From assembly GCA_014377905.1 (NCBI GenBank), contig JACMOQ010000132.1:1-9721 (forward strand): a stretch of 9,721 nt of DNA, given 5' to 3'. Below the pieces are notes generated by a model, which saw only the letters and a program-made list of their open reading frames with translations, was not told where the DNA came from and did not search any database. Both the position numbers and the translations under genes were made by a program. The stretch is from Acetobacteraceae bacterium. GTDB taxonomy: Bacteria > Pseudomonadota > Alphaproteobacteria > Acetobacterales > Acetobacteraceae. Position 1 is the first letter of the stretch; each line of letters starts with the position of its first letter. Positions 1 to 6,862 of the stretch are shown piece after piece.

Positions 1-3000
1 TCACATTTACCAAGCCTAATGATATTGCCCCGGCCACCAATGCGGTCGCGCTCGACAGCACAATCACGGTCGCGACCGCGCCCGACACGGTCACGCTTGC
101 CATCACCGGCGGATTCCGTACCGGCGAGGATGTGCTGAGCGTTCCCAACGCCAATTTGGGCGCGACCCTGCAGGCGAGCTATAATGCGGCCACAGGCGTG
201 CTGACGATCACCAGCATCGTTGGCCAAACGCCGACTGCGGCGGATTGGCAGGTCGCGTTGCGCGGGGTGAAGTTTGTCGATACCAACCCAATTCCCAACC
301 TGCCCACGCGAACTGTGACCACGACCTATACCAAAGGCGCAGTGGCGACCACCAGCACCGAAACGATCAACGTGATCGATCTCGACAGCTCGCCCATTCT
401 CGGCGCGGGTGTGGCCAATTTGGGCAATGCCGGCACCTTCGCCTATGCGCCACCGGCCGGGGTGGCGGGCACGTTGGTGTCCGCGCTGCTGACCGCGGTC
501 GGGGTGACTGATCCTGATGGCAATTCGCAAACCAATGGCGGCGTGCCGGCCACTGGCGGGCTTTCGGTGGTCGCGGTTGATATCACCAAGGGGAGCTGGT
601 GGTACTCGACCAATGCTGGCGCCACCTGGACCCAGTTTGCCGGTGGCGGCCAACCAGCGATTTCGGCGACCAATTCGTTGCATCTGGTGGGTGATGCCAA
701 TACCCGCGTCTATTTCCAACCCAATGTCGGGGCTGTTGCTGGCACTTTGCCGACCGCGCTCACGTTCCGGGCCTGGGATCAATATAATGCGGTTGGCAAC
801 GGCACATTGTCGGCAATCCCGACCGATGGCGTTTTGGGCGGCCCGAGTGCGACCGGCCCCAACGCCCTGGCGTTCAGCTATTCCAGCACCACGGCGGCTG
901 TGCCGATTACGCTGATCGCGCCAACTGGCGCCATTAGCGGGCGGGTTTGGGACACGCTCGGGGCGGCCAACCTTGCCTTCAATCCTCCGGCCGAAGTTGA
1001 TAACAGCCTCGCCGGCATCACGGTCACCGCGACATTCACCGACGTGCTGAATGTTGTGCGGACCGTTACCACAACGACCGCGATTGACGGCACGTATAGC
1101 TTCGCTGCCGGCACCTTGCCCGATGGCGCGGTGCGGATCACCCTGCCTGTGCCCGGCGCAGGCGGTTTGGCGACCAATGAAACGCTGGTGCTGCAGCGGA
1201 TCGGCGCTGTCGGGGCCGGTGCTGGCGCATCATCGATCACGCTTGCCGGTGCTGCGGTCAACAATGTTGATTTCATTTACGAAAAGCCGGACCTGGCGCC
1301 GGTGATCGCCGGTTGGGGCGGCACCAACGTGCCTGAAATTGGCGCGACCCCGGTGGCACTGAGGGGGTTGGGTGCAACCATCACCGATGCGCCGATCAAT
1401 ACGCTTGGTGGTGACTACGGCGGCACCATCCTGACGGTTTCCCGCACCGGAACCCCGGTTGGGACAGATGTATTTGCCGGCAGCGGTACCCTCACGCTTG
1501 CTGGTGGGGTGGTGAGGCTTGGTGGCGCCCCGATCGGCACCTTTACGCAAACGGGTGGCAGTCTGGTTGTCACGTTCAATCCCGGCACGACCGCGCTTCA
1601 AGCAGCGGGTGTGTTGGACAATATCACCTATTCGAACACCGCGCCGGTAACGGTGCTGGGTCAGACGGCGTCGATCACCGCGTCGTTGAATGACAATAAC
1701 ACCACGCTCTACACCGGTATCGATCCCGGATCGACCGGGCGGAATCTTGGCGTGGGTGGTCCGCTGACCGGCACGGCGATTGCGACGGTGGCCTTGGCGC
1801 CCGCGGGCAGCATCACCGGACGGGTCTGGAATGTGCTTGGCCCGGCCAATCTGGTGTTCGGCACCGGGGGCGATATCGACACCGCGCTGGGCGGCATCAC
1901 GGTTGCGGCGAGCTTTGTTACGGGTGGCACCACCACCACGATCACCACCACCACTGCGGCCGACGGCACTTATTCTTTCGCCACCGGCACCTTGCCGGAC
2001 GGGCCGGTCACCATCACCTTGCCGCGTCCTGGCAATGCTGGCCTAGGCGCGACTGAAAATCTGGTGCTGCAACAATTCGGCACGGTCGGGGCGGGGCCTG
2101 CGACCTCAACGATTACGCTTGCCGGCCTGCCGATAGCGAATGTTAACTTCATCTACGAAAAGCCAGATGTGGCGCCATCCCTCGGCGGCTGGGGTGGGAC
2201 CAACATCCCCGAGAGCGGGGCCACTCCCGTTGCGCTAAAAGGTCTCGGCGGCACGATCAGCGACATCCCGATCGATACGCTGGGCGGCAATTATGGCGGC
2301 ACCATCCTGACCCTGGCGCGCACTGGCGGGCCGGTTGGAACCGATGTGTTCGACGGGTCCGGCACGGTTGTGCTGGCGGGCGGGATCGTATCGGTTGGCG
2401 GCACCGCTTTGGGCAGTTTTACCCGGACCGGCGGCAGTCTGGTCATCACCTTCGCCAACGGCACGACGGCCGCACAGGCGACGACCGTGTTGAACGGATT
2501 GACCTATTCGAACACCGCGCCGGTGACGGTGCTGGGCCAGACGGCATCGATCACCGCGTCGCTGAATGATCACAACACCACGCTTTACACCGGCATTGAT
2601 GCTGGATCGAGCGGACGTAATCTCGGCGTCGGTGGTCCGCTGACCGGCACGGCAGTTGCAACAATTGCCCTGAACCCGGCGGGCAGCATCACCGGGCGGG
2701 TTTGGGATGTGCTTGGCCCGGCCAATCTGGTGTTCGGCACCGGGGGCGATATCGACACCGCGCTGGGCGGCATCACGGTTACGGCGAGCTTTGTTGTGGG
2801 CGGGGTCCCGCGCAGCGTTACCACCACCACCGCCCCTGATGGCACCTATAGTTTTGTGCCCGGCACGCTGCCGGACGGGGCGATCACCATCACCTTGCCG
2901 CGTCCTGGCAGTGCTGGACTGGGGGCCAACGAAAATCTGGTCCTCCAGCAATTCGGCACGGTTGGCACCGGGCCCGCGACCTCGTCGATCAATCTCAGCG

Positions 3001-4337
3001 GCGGGCCGGTGGGCAACGTCAACTTTATCTATGAAAAACCGGACGTGGCGCCGGTGATCGCAGGTTGGGGCGGGACCAATATTCCCGGCAGCGATCAAAC
3101 CCCTGTGGCCCTGCGGGGCTTGGGTGCGAGCGTCAGCGATACGCCGATTGATGCACTCGGGGGCAATTACGGCGGCACTGTGCTGACCGTGCAGCGGACC
3201 ACCGGGCCTAACCCGGCTGATCGGTTCGGCGGCGATACCGTATTGCTGATAACCGGCGGCACCGTGACATTGGGCAACACCCTGATCGGGGTTTTCGCCC
3301 AATCCGGTGGCAGCCTGGTCATTACGTTTGCCAACAATGTTACCGCACCGCAGATCGCCAGCGTTCTGGATCATCTGACCTACGCCAACACCAGCCCCGA
3401 CCCGAGCCGGGTCAACGTGATTTCGATCGGTGCGTCGCTGAATGACCACAACACCACATCCTATGGTGGCACCTCGCCCGGGTTTAATCTCGGGACTGGT
3501 GGCCCAGTGACCAGCAATCTGGTGATCGCGACGATTGCGATCACGCCGCTGTCGCCGTCTTCGCCGCTGCTGCCGTCTCTGCCGATCCTGACGCCACCGC
3601 TTCCGAGCCTGCCACCCGATCCGATCGAGAAATTCGGCTTCGGCGGCGCCAATCGCAACCTGATCCAAGACCGGGTGGGGCGGCCGGAAAACTGGCTGGT
3701 CGGGAGCGACGTGCGACGCTTCATCATCGCCAATCAGCGCTCGGTCGAACCGCTGCCGCCCGATATGTTCTACGATACCGACCCAAGCTCGCAATTGACG
3801 CTAAACGCCATCCAAACCGATGGCCGACCGCTGCCGGACTGGTTGATTTTCGACAGCCGTGCGCGGGTGTTTTACGGCACCCCGCCTGCGACATTCTACG
3901 GCCGGGTCGATATTGCGATCACGGCGGTGGATGAGCAGGGCCACCGGGCTCAGGGCGAGTATCGGATTTTAGTGGGACGCGATCTCGCGGCACTTCAGGA
4001 GCTGTTGAAGCCCCCCGGTACAGTGCGTCCGCTGCCTCGCCTCAATGTCAGAGGCCCGATTATTGTGCCGTTTGGTGAACCTGCGGCCGGTGAAGGGCTC
4101 GCCCTTGCCGCAGTAGATCCGACAGAAGCTGCCCCGGTTGCCATGGCAGAGCCTTTGCAAAATCCAGTTGACACGACGTCGTTCTTCGCAGCTCTAAGTC
4201 AACAAACCAATCCCGGCGGCGTGCGGGCGGGTTTCAGCCAGCAATTACGCGACGCCGGGCGATCGGGACGGTTGGGCCAGGCGCGGGCGTTGCTCCGCAC
4301 CTTGGACCTTGGCAACACCAGCCGGCCCGCCGCGTGA
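1..4337 (+). CDS. Giant repetitive Ig/cadherin-like surface protein (adhesin-like), 5'-truncated by window
   Basis: The frame is open from base 3 to the TGA at 4335-4337 (1444 visible residues), and no start is assignable because the gene begins upstream. Visible order: a beta-rich unit (3-386) with a VKFVDTNP motif; a second unit (387-926) with KGSWWYSTNAGATW (588-629) and LTFRAWDQ, typical of modules in large bacterial adhesins; three tandem units of about 292 residues (927-3551); a Pro-rich linker; a CADG/He_PIG-like domain (about 3750-3983); and a low-complexity tail ending in a charged, leucine-rich segment (4230-4304). Composition is rich in Thr, Gly, Val and Ala with almost no Cys, as expected of an extracellular beta-sandwich stalk. 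No RTX GGxGxDxxx repeats and no LPXTG were seen. The outer-membrane channel gene follows 31 bases later without a visible terminator, so I infer that this protein is the cargo of the downstream export genes. Its binding target is unknown. Confidence 0.85.
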   Translation, partial: TFTKPNDIAPATNAVALDSTITVATAPDTVTLAITGGFRTGEDVLSVPNANLGATLQASYNAATGVLTITSIVGQTPTAADWQVALRGVKFVDTNPIPNLPTRTVTTTYTKGAVATTSTETINVIDLDSSPILGAGVANLGNAGTFAYAPPAGVAGTLVSALLTAVGVTDPDGNSQTNGGVPATGGLSVVAVDITKGSWWYSTNAGATWTQFAGGGQPAISATNSLHLVGDANTRVYFQPNVGAVAGTLPTALTFRAWDQYNAVGNGTLSAIPTDGVLGGPSATGPNALAFSYSSTTAAVPITLIAPTGAISGRVWDTLGAANLAFNPPAEVDNSLAGITVTATFTDVLNVVRTVTTTTAIDGTYSFAAGTLPDGAVRITLPVPGAGGLATNETLVLQRIGAVGAGAGASSITLAGAAVNNVDFIYEKPDLAPVIAGWGGTNVPEIGATPVALRGLGATITDAPINTLGGDYGGTILTVSRTGTPVGTDVFAGSGTLTLAGGVVRLGGAPIGTFTQTGGSLVVTFNPGTTALQAAGVLDNITYSNTAPVTVLGQTASITASLNDNNTTLYTGIDPGSTGRNLGVGGPLTGTAIATVALAPAGSITGRVWNVLGPANLVFGTGGDIDTALGGITVAASFVTGGTTTTITTTTAADGTYSFATGTLPDGPVTITLPRPGNAGLGATENLVLQQFGTVGAGPATSTITLAGLPIANVNFIYEKPDVAPSLGGWGGTNIPESGATPVALKGLGGTISDIPIDTLGGNYGGTILTLARTGGPVGTDVFDGSGTVVLAGGIVSVGGTALGSFTRTGGSLVITFANGTTAAQATTVLNGLTYSNTAPVTVLGQTASITASLNDHNTTLYTGIDAGSSGRNLGVGGPLTGTAVATIALNPAGSITGRVWDVLGPANLVFGTGGDIDTALGGITVTASFVVGGVPRSVTTTTAPDGTYSFVPGTLPDGAITITLPRPGSAGLGANENLVLQQFGTVGTGPATSSINLSGGPVGNVNFIYEKPDVAPVIAGWGGTNIPGSDQTPVALRGLGASVSDTPIDALGGNYGGTVLTVQRTTGPNPADRFGGDTVLLITGGTVTLGNTLIGVFAQSGGSLVITFANNVTAPQIASVLDHLTYANTSPDPSRVNVISIGASLNDHNTTSYGGTSPGFNLGTGGPVTSNLVIATIAITPLSPSSPLLPSLPILTPPLPSLPPDPIEKFGFGGANRNLIQDRVGRPENWLVGSDVRRFIIANQRSVEPLPPDMFYDTDPSSQLTLNAIQTDGRPLPDWLIFDSRARVFYGTPPATFYGRVDIAITAVDEQGHRAQGEYRILVGRDLAALQELLKPPGTVRPLPRLNVRGPIIVPFGEPAAGEGLALAAVDPTEAAPVAMAEPLQNPVDTTSFFAALSQQTNPGGVRAGFSQQLRDAGRSGRLGQARALLRTLDLGNTSRPAA
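927..1805 (+). repeat. Tandem unit 1 of giant protein (293 residues)
   Basis: This is the first of three in-frame copies. The first half (927-1292) begins GAISGRVWDTLG and ends FIYEKPD. Its GxxxGxVWxD...GTYSF...LPDG pattern resembles SdrD-B/CNA-B-type (carboxypeptidase-regulatory-like) modules. The second half (1293-1805) has APVIAGWGGTN, LGGDYGGTILTV, a GGSLVVTF strand and a LDNITYSNTAP motif, a beta-rich module found repeatedly in long bacterial adhesins. This copy is the most diverged of the three in its first half. Confidence 0.9.
1806..2681 (+). repeat. Tandem unit 2 of giant protein (292 residues)
   Basis: The second copy begins GSITGRVWNVLGPANLVF. Its SdrD-B-like half (1806-2168) ends in FIYEKPD and its second beta-rich half spans 2169-2681. 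Bases 1831-1904 are identical to 2707-2780 in unit 3 (74 bases, offset 876), so units 2 and 3 share a recent duplication or are kept alike by gene conversion. Confidence 0.92.
2682..3551 (+). repeat. Tandem unit 3 of giant protein (about 290 residues)
   Basis: The third copy begins GSITGRVWDVLGPANLVF. Its SdrD-B-like half (2682-3044) is close to unit 2. Its second half (3045-3551) has drifted: ANTSPDPSRVNVISIGASL replaces the SNTAPVTVLGQTASITASL pattern of units 1 and 2, and the LYTGIDPGS loop is altered to SYGGTSPG. A terminal unit that diverges where it meets the linker is common in tandem-repeat adhesins. Confidence 0.9.
3546..3983 (+). other. Pro-rich linker followed by CADG/He_PIG-like Ig domain
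   Basis: Within the giant gene, 3546-3623 encodes a Ser/Pro/Leu-rich linker (LPSLPILTPPLPSLPPDP). It is followed by a short spacer and, from about 3750 to 3983, a dystroglycan-type cadherin-like domain. The diagnostic pattern is visible in order: FYDTDP, LTLNA, DGRPLPDWLIFD, RVFYGTPP, then IAITAVDEQG and a closing strand. In this family the domain is a beta-sandwich that usually sits near the C-terminus of adhesins. Here it is the last folded domain before the tail, so it may be near the point of anchoring or export. Confidence 0.75.
4230..4304 (+). other. Candidate C-terminal export or retention segment of giant protein
   Basis: After a low-complexity Ala/Pro/Glu tail the protein ends with a predicted amphipathic helix, GFSQQLRDAGRSGRLGQARALL, which falls 11 residues before the stop. 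Type I-like substrates usually carry uncleaved C-terminal signals. I have seen similar F..QL...G......ALL..L endings on large proteobacterial adhesin-like proteins, but this is memory of a pattern and not a database hit. Its function as a signal is inference. Confidence 0.4.
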
Positions 4338-4355
4338 CCACATTCGACGACCAAC

Positions 4356-4360
4356 GGAAG
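4356..4360 (+). promoter_or_regulatory. Ribosome binding site for TolC-like gene
   Basis: The purine run GGAAG lies 8 bases before the ATG at 4369. It supports that start over the in-frame TTG at 4309, which lies inside the preceding gene and would put about 20 extra residues ahead of the lipoprotein signal. Confidence 0.65.
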
Positions 4361-4368
4361 ATACCCGC

Positions 4369-6063
4369 ATGCGCCTGACCCTCGATCGCCGAACCAAACC
4401 ATCTGCCATGGCACGCAGCGTGTTTCGTGCATCGCTGCTGGGAACAATCATGCTGCTGGGCGCTTGCAATTTGCGGCCCGAGGCGATTACCGCCGAGCAG
4501 CACCTCGATCGCGCGCGCGGCGATTTTGCGGCGTTGCAAAAGAACTATATCCCGCATGAGGGTAAGCTCACTCTCGCGAACGCGATCGCGCGGACGCTTA
4601 AATATAATTACGATACCCAGCTTGCCAAAGCTGAAACGACCTTGCAGGAACGTCAGGTCGACCTCGCCTTTGCCCAAATGCTGCCGCGTCTGGCGGCCGA
4701 TGCCGGCTACACCTGGCGCACCAGCCGAAACTCGGCGAGAAGCGTGGCTGAGCGCACCGGGCTCCAATCATTGGATTATTCCTACTCCGAGGAACCGCGG
4801 CATTATTACGGCAACATGGAATTGTCGTGGAACCTGCTCGATGCCGGGGTGAGCTATTTCCAGGCCAAGCAGCAGGGCTATCGCGCGCTGGTGGCGTTGG
4901 AACGGCGACGTAAGGTGATCGAGAACATCCTGCGGTCGGTGACTGACACCTATTGGCGGGCAGCAGCAGCCGAGGAATTGCTCCCCCAGGTCGAACCTTT
5001 ACTGGCCCGGGCACAAAAAGTGCTCGATGGGTCGCGCGCCGCATCGCGCAACGGGTTACAACCGCAGCTGGCGACGCTCGATTTTCAGCATAATCTGCTG
5101 CAGGTCATCACCGAACTGCATCATATGCGCGCCGACCTTGTTGACGCGAAAATTCAATTGGCATCGCTGATTAACGTGCCGCCGACCCAGAAACTGTCCT
5201 TGGTGCCGGTGTCGGCCGCGATCGCGCCGCAAACCCTTAATCTGGACATAAGCCGGCTTGAAGAAACCGGCCTGGCGCTGCGGCCTGAATTGCGGATCGA
5301 GGCTTATCAGGAGAAGATCGACCGCCAGGACATCTACAAGGAAATGATCCGTATGATGCCGGGCATCGGCGTGCTCGGCAGCGTGAACTACGATTCCAAT
5401 CGCTATCTCTACAACAACGCCTGGGGCTTGCTCGGGGTCCGCGCGACCTGGAACCTGCTATCGCTGATCCAGGGACCCAAGGCGATCGCGGTGGCCGAAC
5501 AATCGCTTGAAATCACCCAGCAGCGGCGCCTCGCGCTGAGTGTCGCGGCGCTGACCCAGATCAACCTTACGTACCGGCAATACCTTGGCACCCTTGACGA
5601 TCTCCGGATGGCAAAACAGGCCGACGAGGTCGAAAGCGATATCCAGAAATATGCCCGCAATGCCGCGCAGGCCGGCACGGAATCGGAGGCCGAGGTGTTG
5701 CGGCGTAATCTTTCGGGGCTGGTGGCCCGCTTGCAACGTGATCGCTCGACAGCGGCGGTGCACAGCTCGCTCGCCGGCGTCTATTCATCGGTTGGTGTCG
5801 ATCTGGTGCCGCCCAATGCCGACCTCGACGATCTGCCGACCCTGGTCCAGCGGGTGACGATGGCGATTGCTGGCTGGGAAGCCGGGCAGTTGCCGGATCT
5901 GATCCCCGTCCAGACCGCCGCGACCGACGCACCGACGATTCCGGCGCCGGTTGTTGCGGAAGCGTCGCCGCCGGCTGTGGCCAAGCCGGTTTCGGTTGTG
6001 CGCCGTAAACCCGCCAACCCGGCTGGGGCACGTATCGTTGCGTCGGCGGCGCGAGCGGGATAG
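4369..6063 (+). CDS. TolC-family outer-membrane efflux/secretion lipoprotein
   Basis: This 564-residue protein is predicted to form the trimeric outer-membrane channel and periplasmic tunnel of a tripartite exporter. The N-terminus carries a lipoprotein signal: basic start, hydrophobic SLLGTIMLLGAC, and lipobox LGAC with the acylated Cys at residue 33. Two outer-membrane-efflux repeats follow (about 63-270 and 298-505). Both show the family pattern: Leu-rich helices (LANAIARTLKYN; ETGLALRPELRIEAYQEK) and Tyr/Trp-rich beta-strand hairpins (YYGNMELSWNLLDAG; NAWGLLGVRATWNLLSL). Residues 509-564 form a Pro/Ala/Val tail ending in a basic stretch (VVRRKPANPAGARIV), which makes the protein longer than the usual 450-500 residues. 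The gene starts 31 bases after the giant-protein gene and stops 5 bases before the first adaptor. ATG 4408 is a possible later start that would still keep the lipobox. Confidence 0.92.
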   Translation: MRLTLDRRTKPSAMARSVFRASLLGTIMLLGACNLRPEAITAEQHLDRARGDFAALQKNYIPHEGKLTLANAIARTLKYNYDTQLAKAETTLQERQVDLAFAQMLPRLAADAGYTWRTSRNSARSVAERTGLQSLDYSYSEEPRHYYGNMELSWNLLDAGVSYFQAKQQGYRALVALERRRKVIENILRSVTDTYWRAAAAEELLPQVEPLLARAQKVLDGSRAASRNGLQPQLATLDFQHNLLQVITELHHMRADLVDAKIQLASLINVPPTQKLSLVPVSAAIAPQTLNLDISRLEETGLALRPELRIEAYQEKIDRQDIYKEMIRMMPGIGVLGSVNYDSNRYLYNNAWGLLGVRATWNLLSLIQGPKAIAVAEQSLEITQQRRLALSVAALTQINLTYRQYLGTLDDLRMAKQADEVESDIQKYARNAAQAGTESEAEVLRRNLSGLVARLQRDRSTAAVHSSLAGVYSSVGVDLVPPNADLDDLPTLVQRVTMAIAGWEAGQLPDLIPVQTAATDAPTIPAPVVAEASPPAVAKPVSVVRRKPANPAGARIVASAARAG

Positions 6064-6068
6064 TCGGC

Positions 6069-6860
6069 ATGCCGTTCAGGCGGTGCGGACCGAGCATTTT
6101 GCGTGGCGGTATTTTGGGTGCAGTGCTGATTCTGGCCGCAACAATGGCCACCGCCCAGCCAATACCGGCGCCGCGCGTATTGCCGCTCGATTCCGGGATC
6201 GGGGTGCAGGTTGTCGCCCGGCTCGACGCGGTGATCGGTGCGCCGATGGCTGGCCGGCTCAATGAATTTCCGTTGCGCGATGGCGATCGTTTCCAGTCCG
6301 GGCAGGTCATCGCGCGGTTTTTTTGTGCCCAGGTCGCGGGCGTGGTCGCGCGCAGCAAGGCAACCCTCAGCAAGAAGCAGCGCCAGCTCGACATCAGTGC
6401 CAAGCTGCGCCAGCTCGGCACCAACAACACCGCCGAATATCAGCTTGCGGTGTCCGAGGTGGCCGAGGCGCAGGCCGATCTGGTCATCGCCGAGGCCAAC
6501 GCTGAAAGCTGCGTGGTCCACGCCCCGTTTGCCGGGCGGGTCGGCACTGTTATGGCGCGTAATTTCGAATGGGTCGCCGCTGGTGCGCCCTTGCTGGAAC
6601 TGGTCAGCGAACAGGAACTCGAGCTCGAACTGATCTTGCCATCACGCTGGCTTGCGTGGTTGCGCGAAGGCACCGTCTTTACCGCCCATATCCAGGAAAC
6701 CGGCAAATCCTACCCGGCCGCCATTATCCGCCTGTCCGGCAAGGTCGATAGTGTCAGCCAGTCGGTGAAGGCCTATGGCCGCATCAACGGGGCGGTGGTG
6801 GGCTTGCTGCCGGGGATGAGCGGGCAGGCGGAACTGAGCCCACCGCCCAGCGCGCCGTGA
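6069..6860 (+). CDS. Short periplasmic adaptor (HlyD/RND-type membrane fusion protein)
   Basis: This 263-residue exported protein is likely to bridge the inner-membrane component and the TolC-like channel. The signal peptide covers residues 1-29 (basic MPFRRCG, hydrophobic ILGAVLILAA, likely cleavage after ATA). The first lipoyl half is at about 46-90 (APMAGRLNEFPLRDGDRFQSGQ). A short coiled coil spans 95-147, the second lipoyl half starts at 149 (VVHAPFAGRVG), and a beta-barrel follows (LELELILPSRW). The C-terminus has the adaptor-typical GLLPGMSGQAEL. Cys86 and Cys148 flank the hairpin and could form a disulfide that staples the two lipoyl halves. The hairpin is shorter than in HlyD or AcrA. 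The start is the ATG 5 bases after the channel stop, with a weak GCGGGA upstream. A run of seven T at 6318-6324 encodes Phe84-Phe85. No RND pump is present in the window despite the RND-adaptor look. Confidence 0.88.
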   Translation: MPFRRCGPSILRGGILGAVLILAATMATAQPIPAPRVLPLDSGIGVQVVARLDAVIGAPMAGRLNEFPLRDGDRFQSGQVIARFFCAQVAGVVARSKATLSKKQRQLDISAKLRQLGTNNTAEYQLAVSEVAEAQADLVIAEANAESCVVHAPFAGRVGTVMARNFEWVAAGAPLLELVSEQELELELILPSRWLAWLREGTVFTAHIQETGKSYPAAIIRLSGKVDSVSQSVKAYGRINGAVVGLLPGMSGQAELSPPPSAP

Positions 6861-6862
6861 TG
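6857..6862 (+). promoter_or_regulatory. Stop/start overlap (translational coupling)
   Basis: The TGA of the short adaptor (6858-6860) shares its last base with the ATG (6860-6862) of the next gene. A GTG at 6857 immediately before it is in the same frame. No convincing Shine-Dalgarno sequence lies upstream, so the second gene probably depends on ribosomes finishing the first. Confidence 0.6.

Noticed and set aside
1..3551. RTX calcium-binding repeats in the giant protein
   Set aside because: Gly/Asn/Asp-rich stretches such as GGNYGGT occur, but no tandem GGxGxDxxx nonapeptides are present.
2235..3794. 519-codon open frame on the minus strand across the repeat units
   Set aside because: Its translation is Arg/Gln/Gly-rich low complexity (runs of RRQRRRR) with no domain pattern. 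It is the GC-rich antisense shadow of the well-supported repeat gene.
4309..4368. TTG at 4309 as the start of the TolC-like gene
   Set aside because: It overlaps the end of the giant-protein gene, has no ribosome site and would put a non-hydrophobic extension before the lipoprotein signal. ATG 4369 has GGAAG at the right distance.
4338..4368. Possible terminator or promoter between the giant protein and the channel gene
   Set aside because: Only 31 bases, with no GC-rich hairpin plus T-run and no convincing -35/-10 pair. Read-through transcription is more likely.
5567..6521. Long minus-strand frames (about 290 and 250 codons) opposite the TolC-adaptor junction
   Set aside because: They span the junction of two well-supported plus-strand genes and their translations are Pro/Arg/Ala-rich with no recognisable fold.
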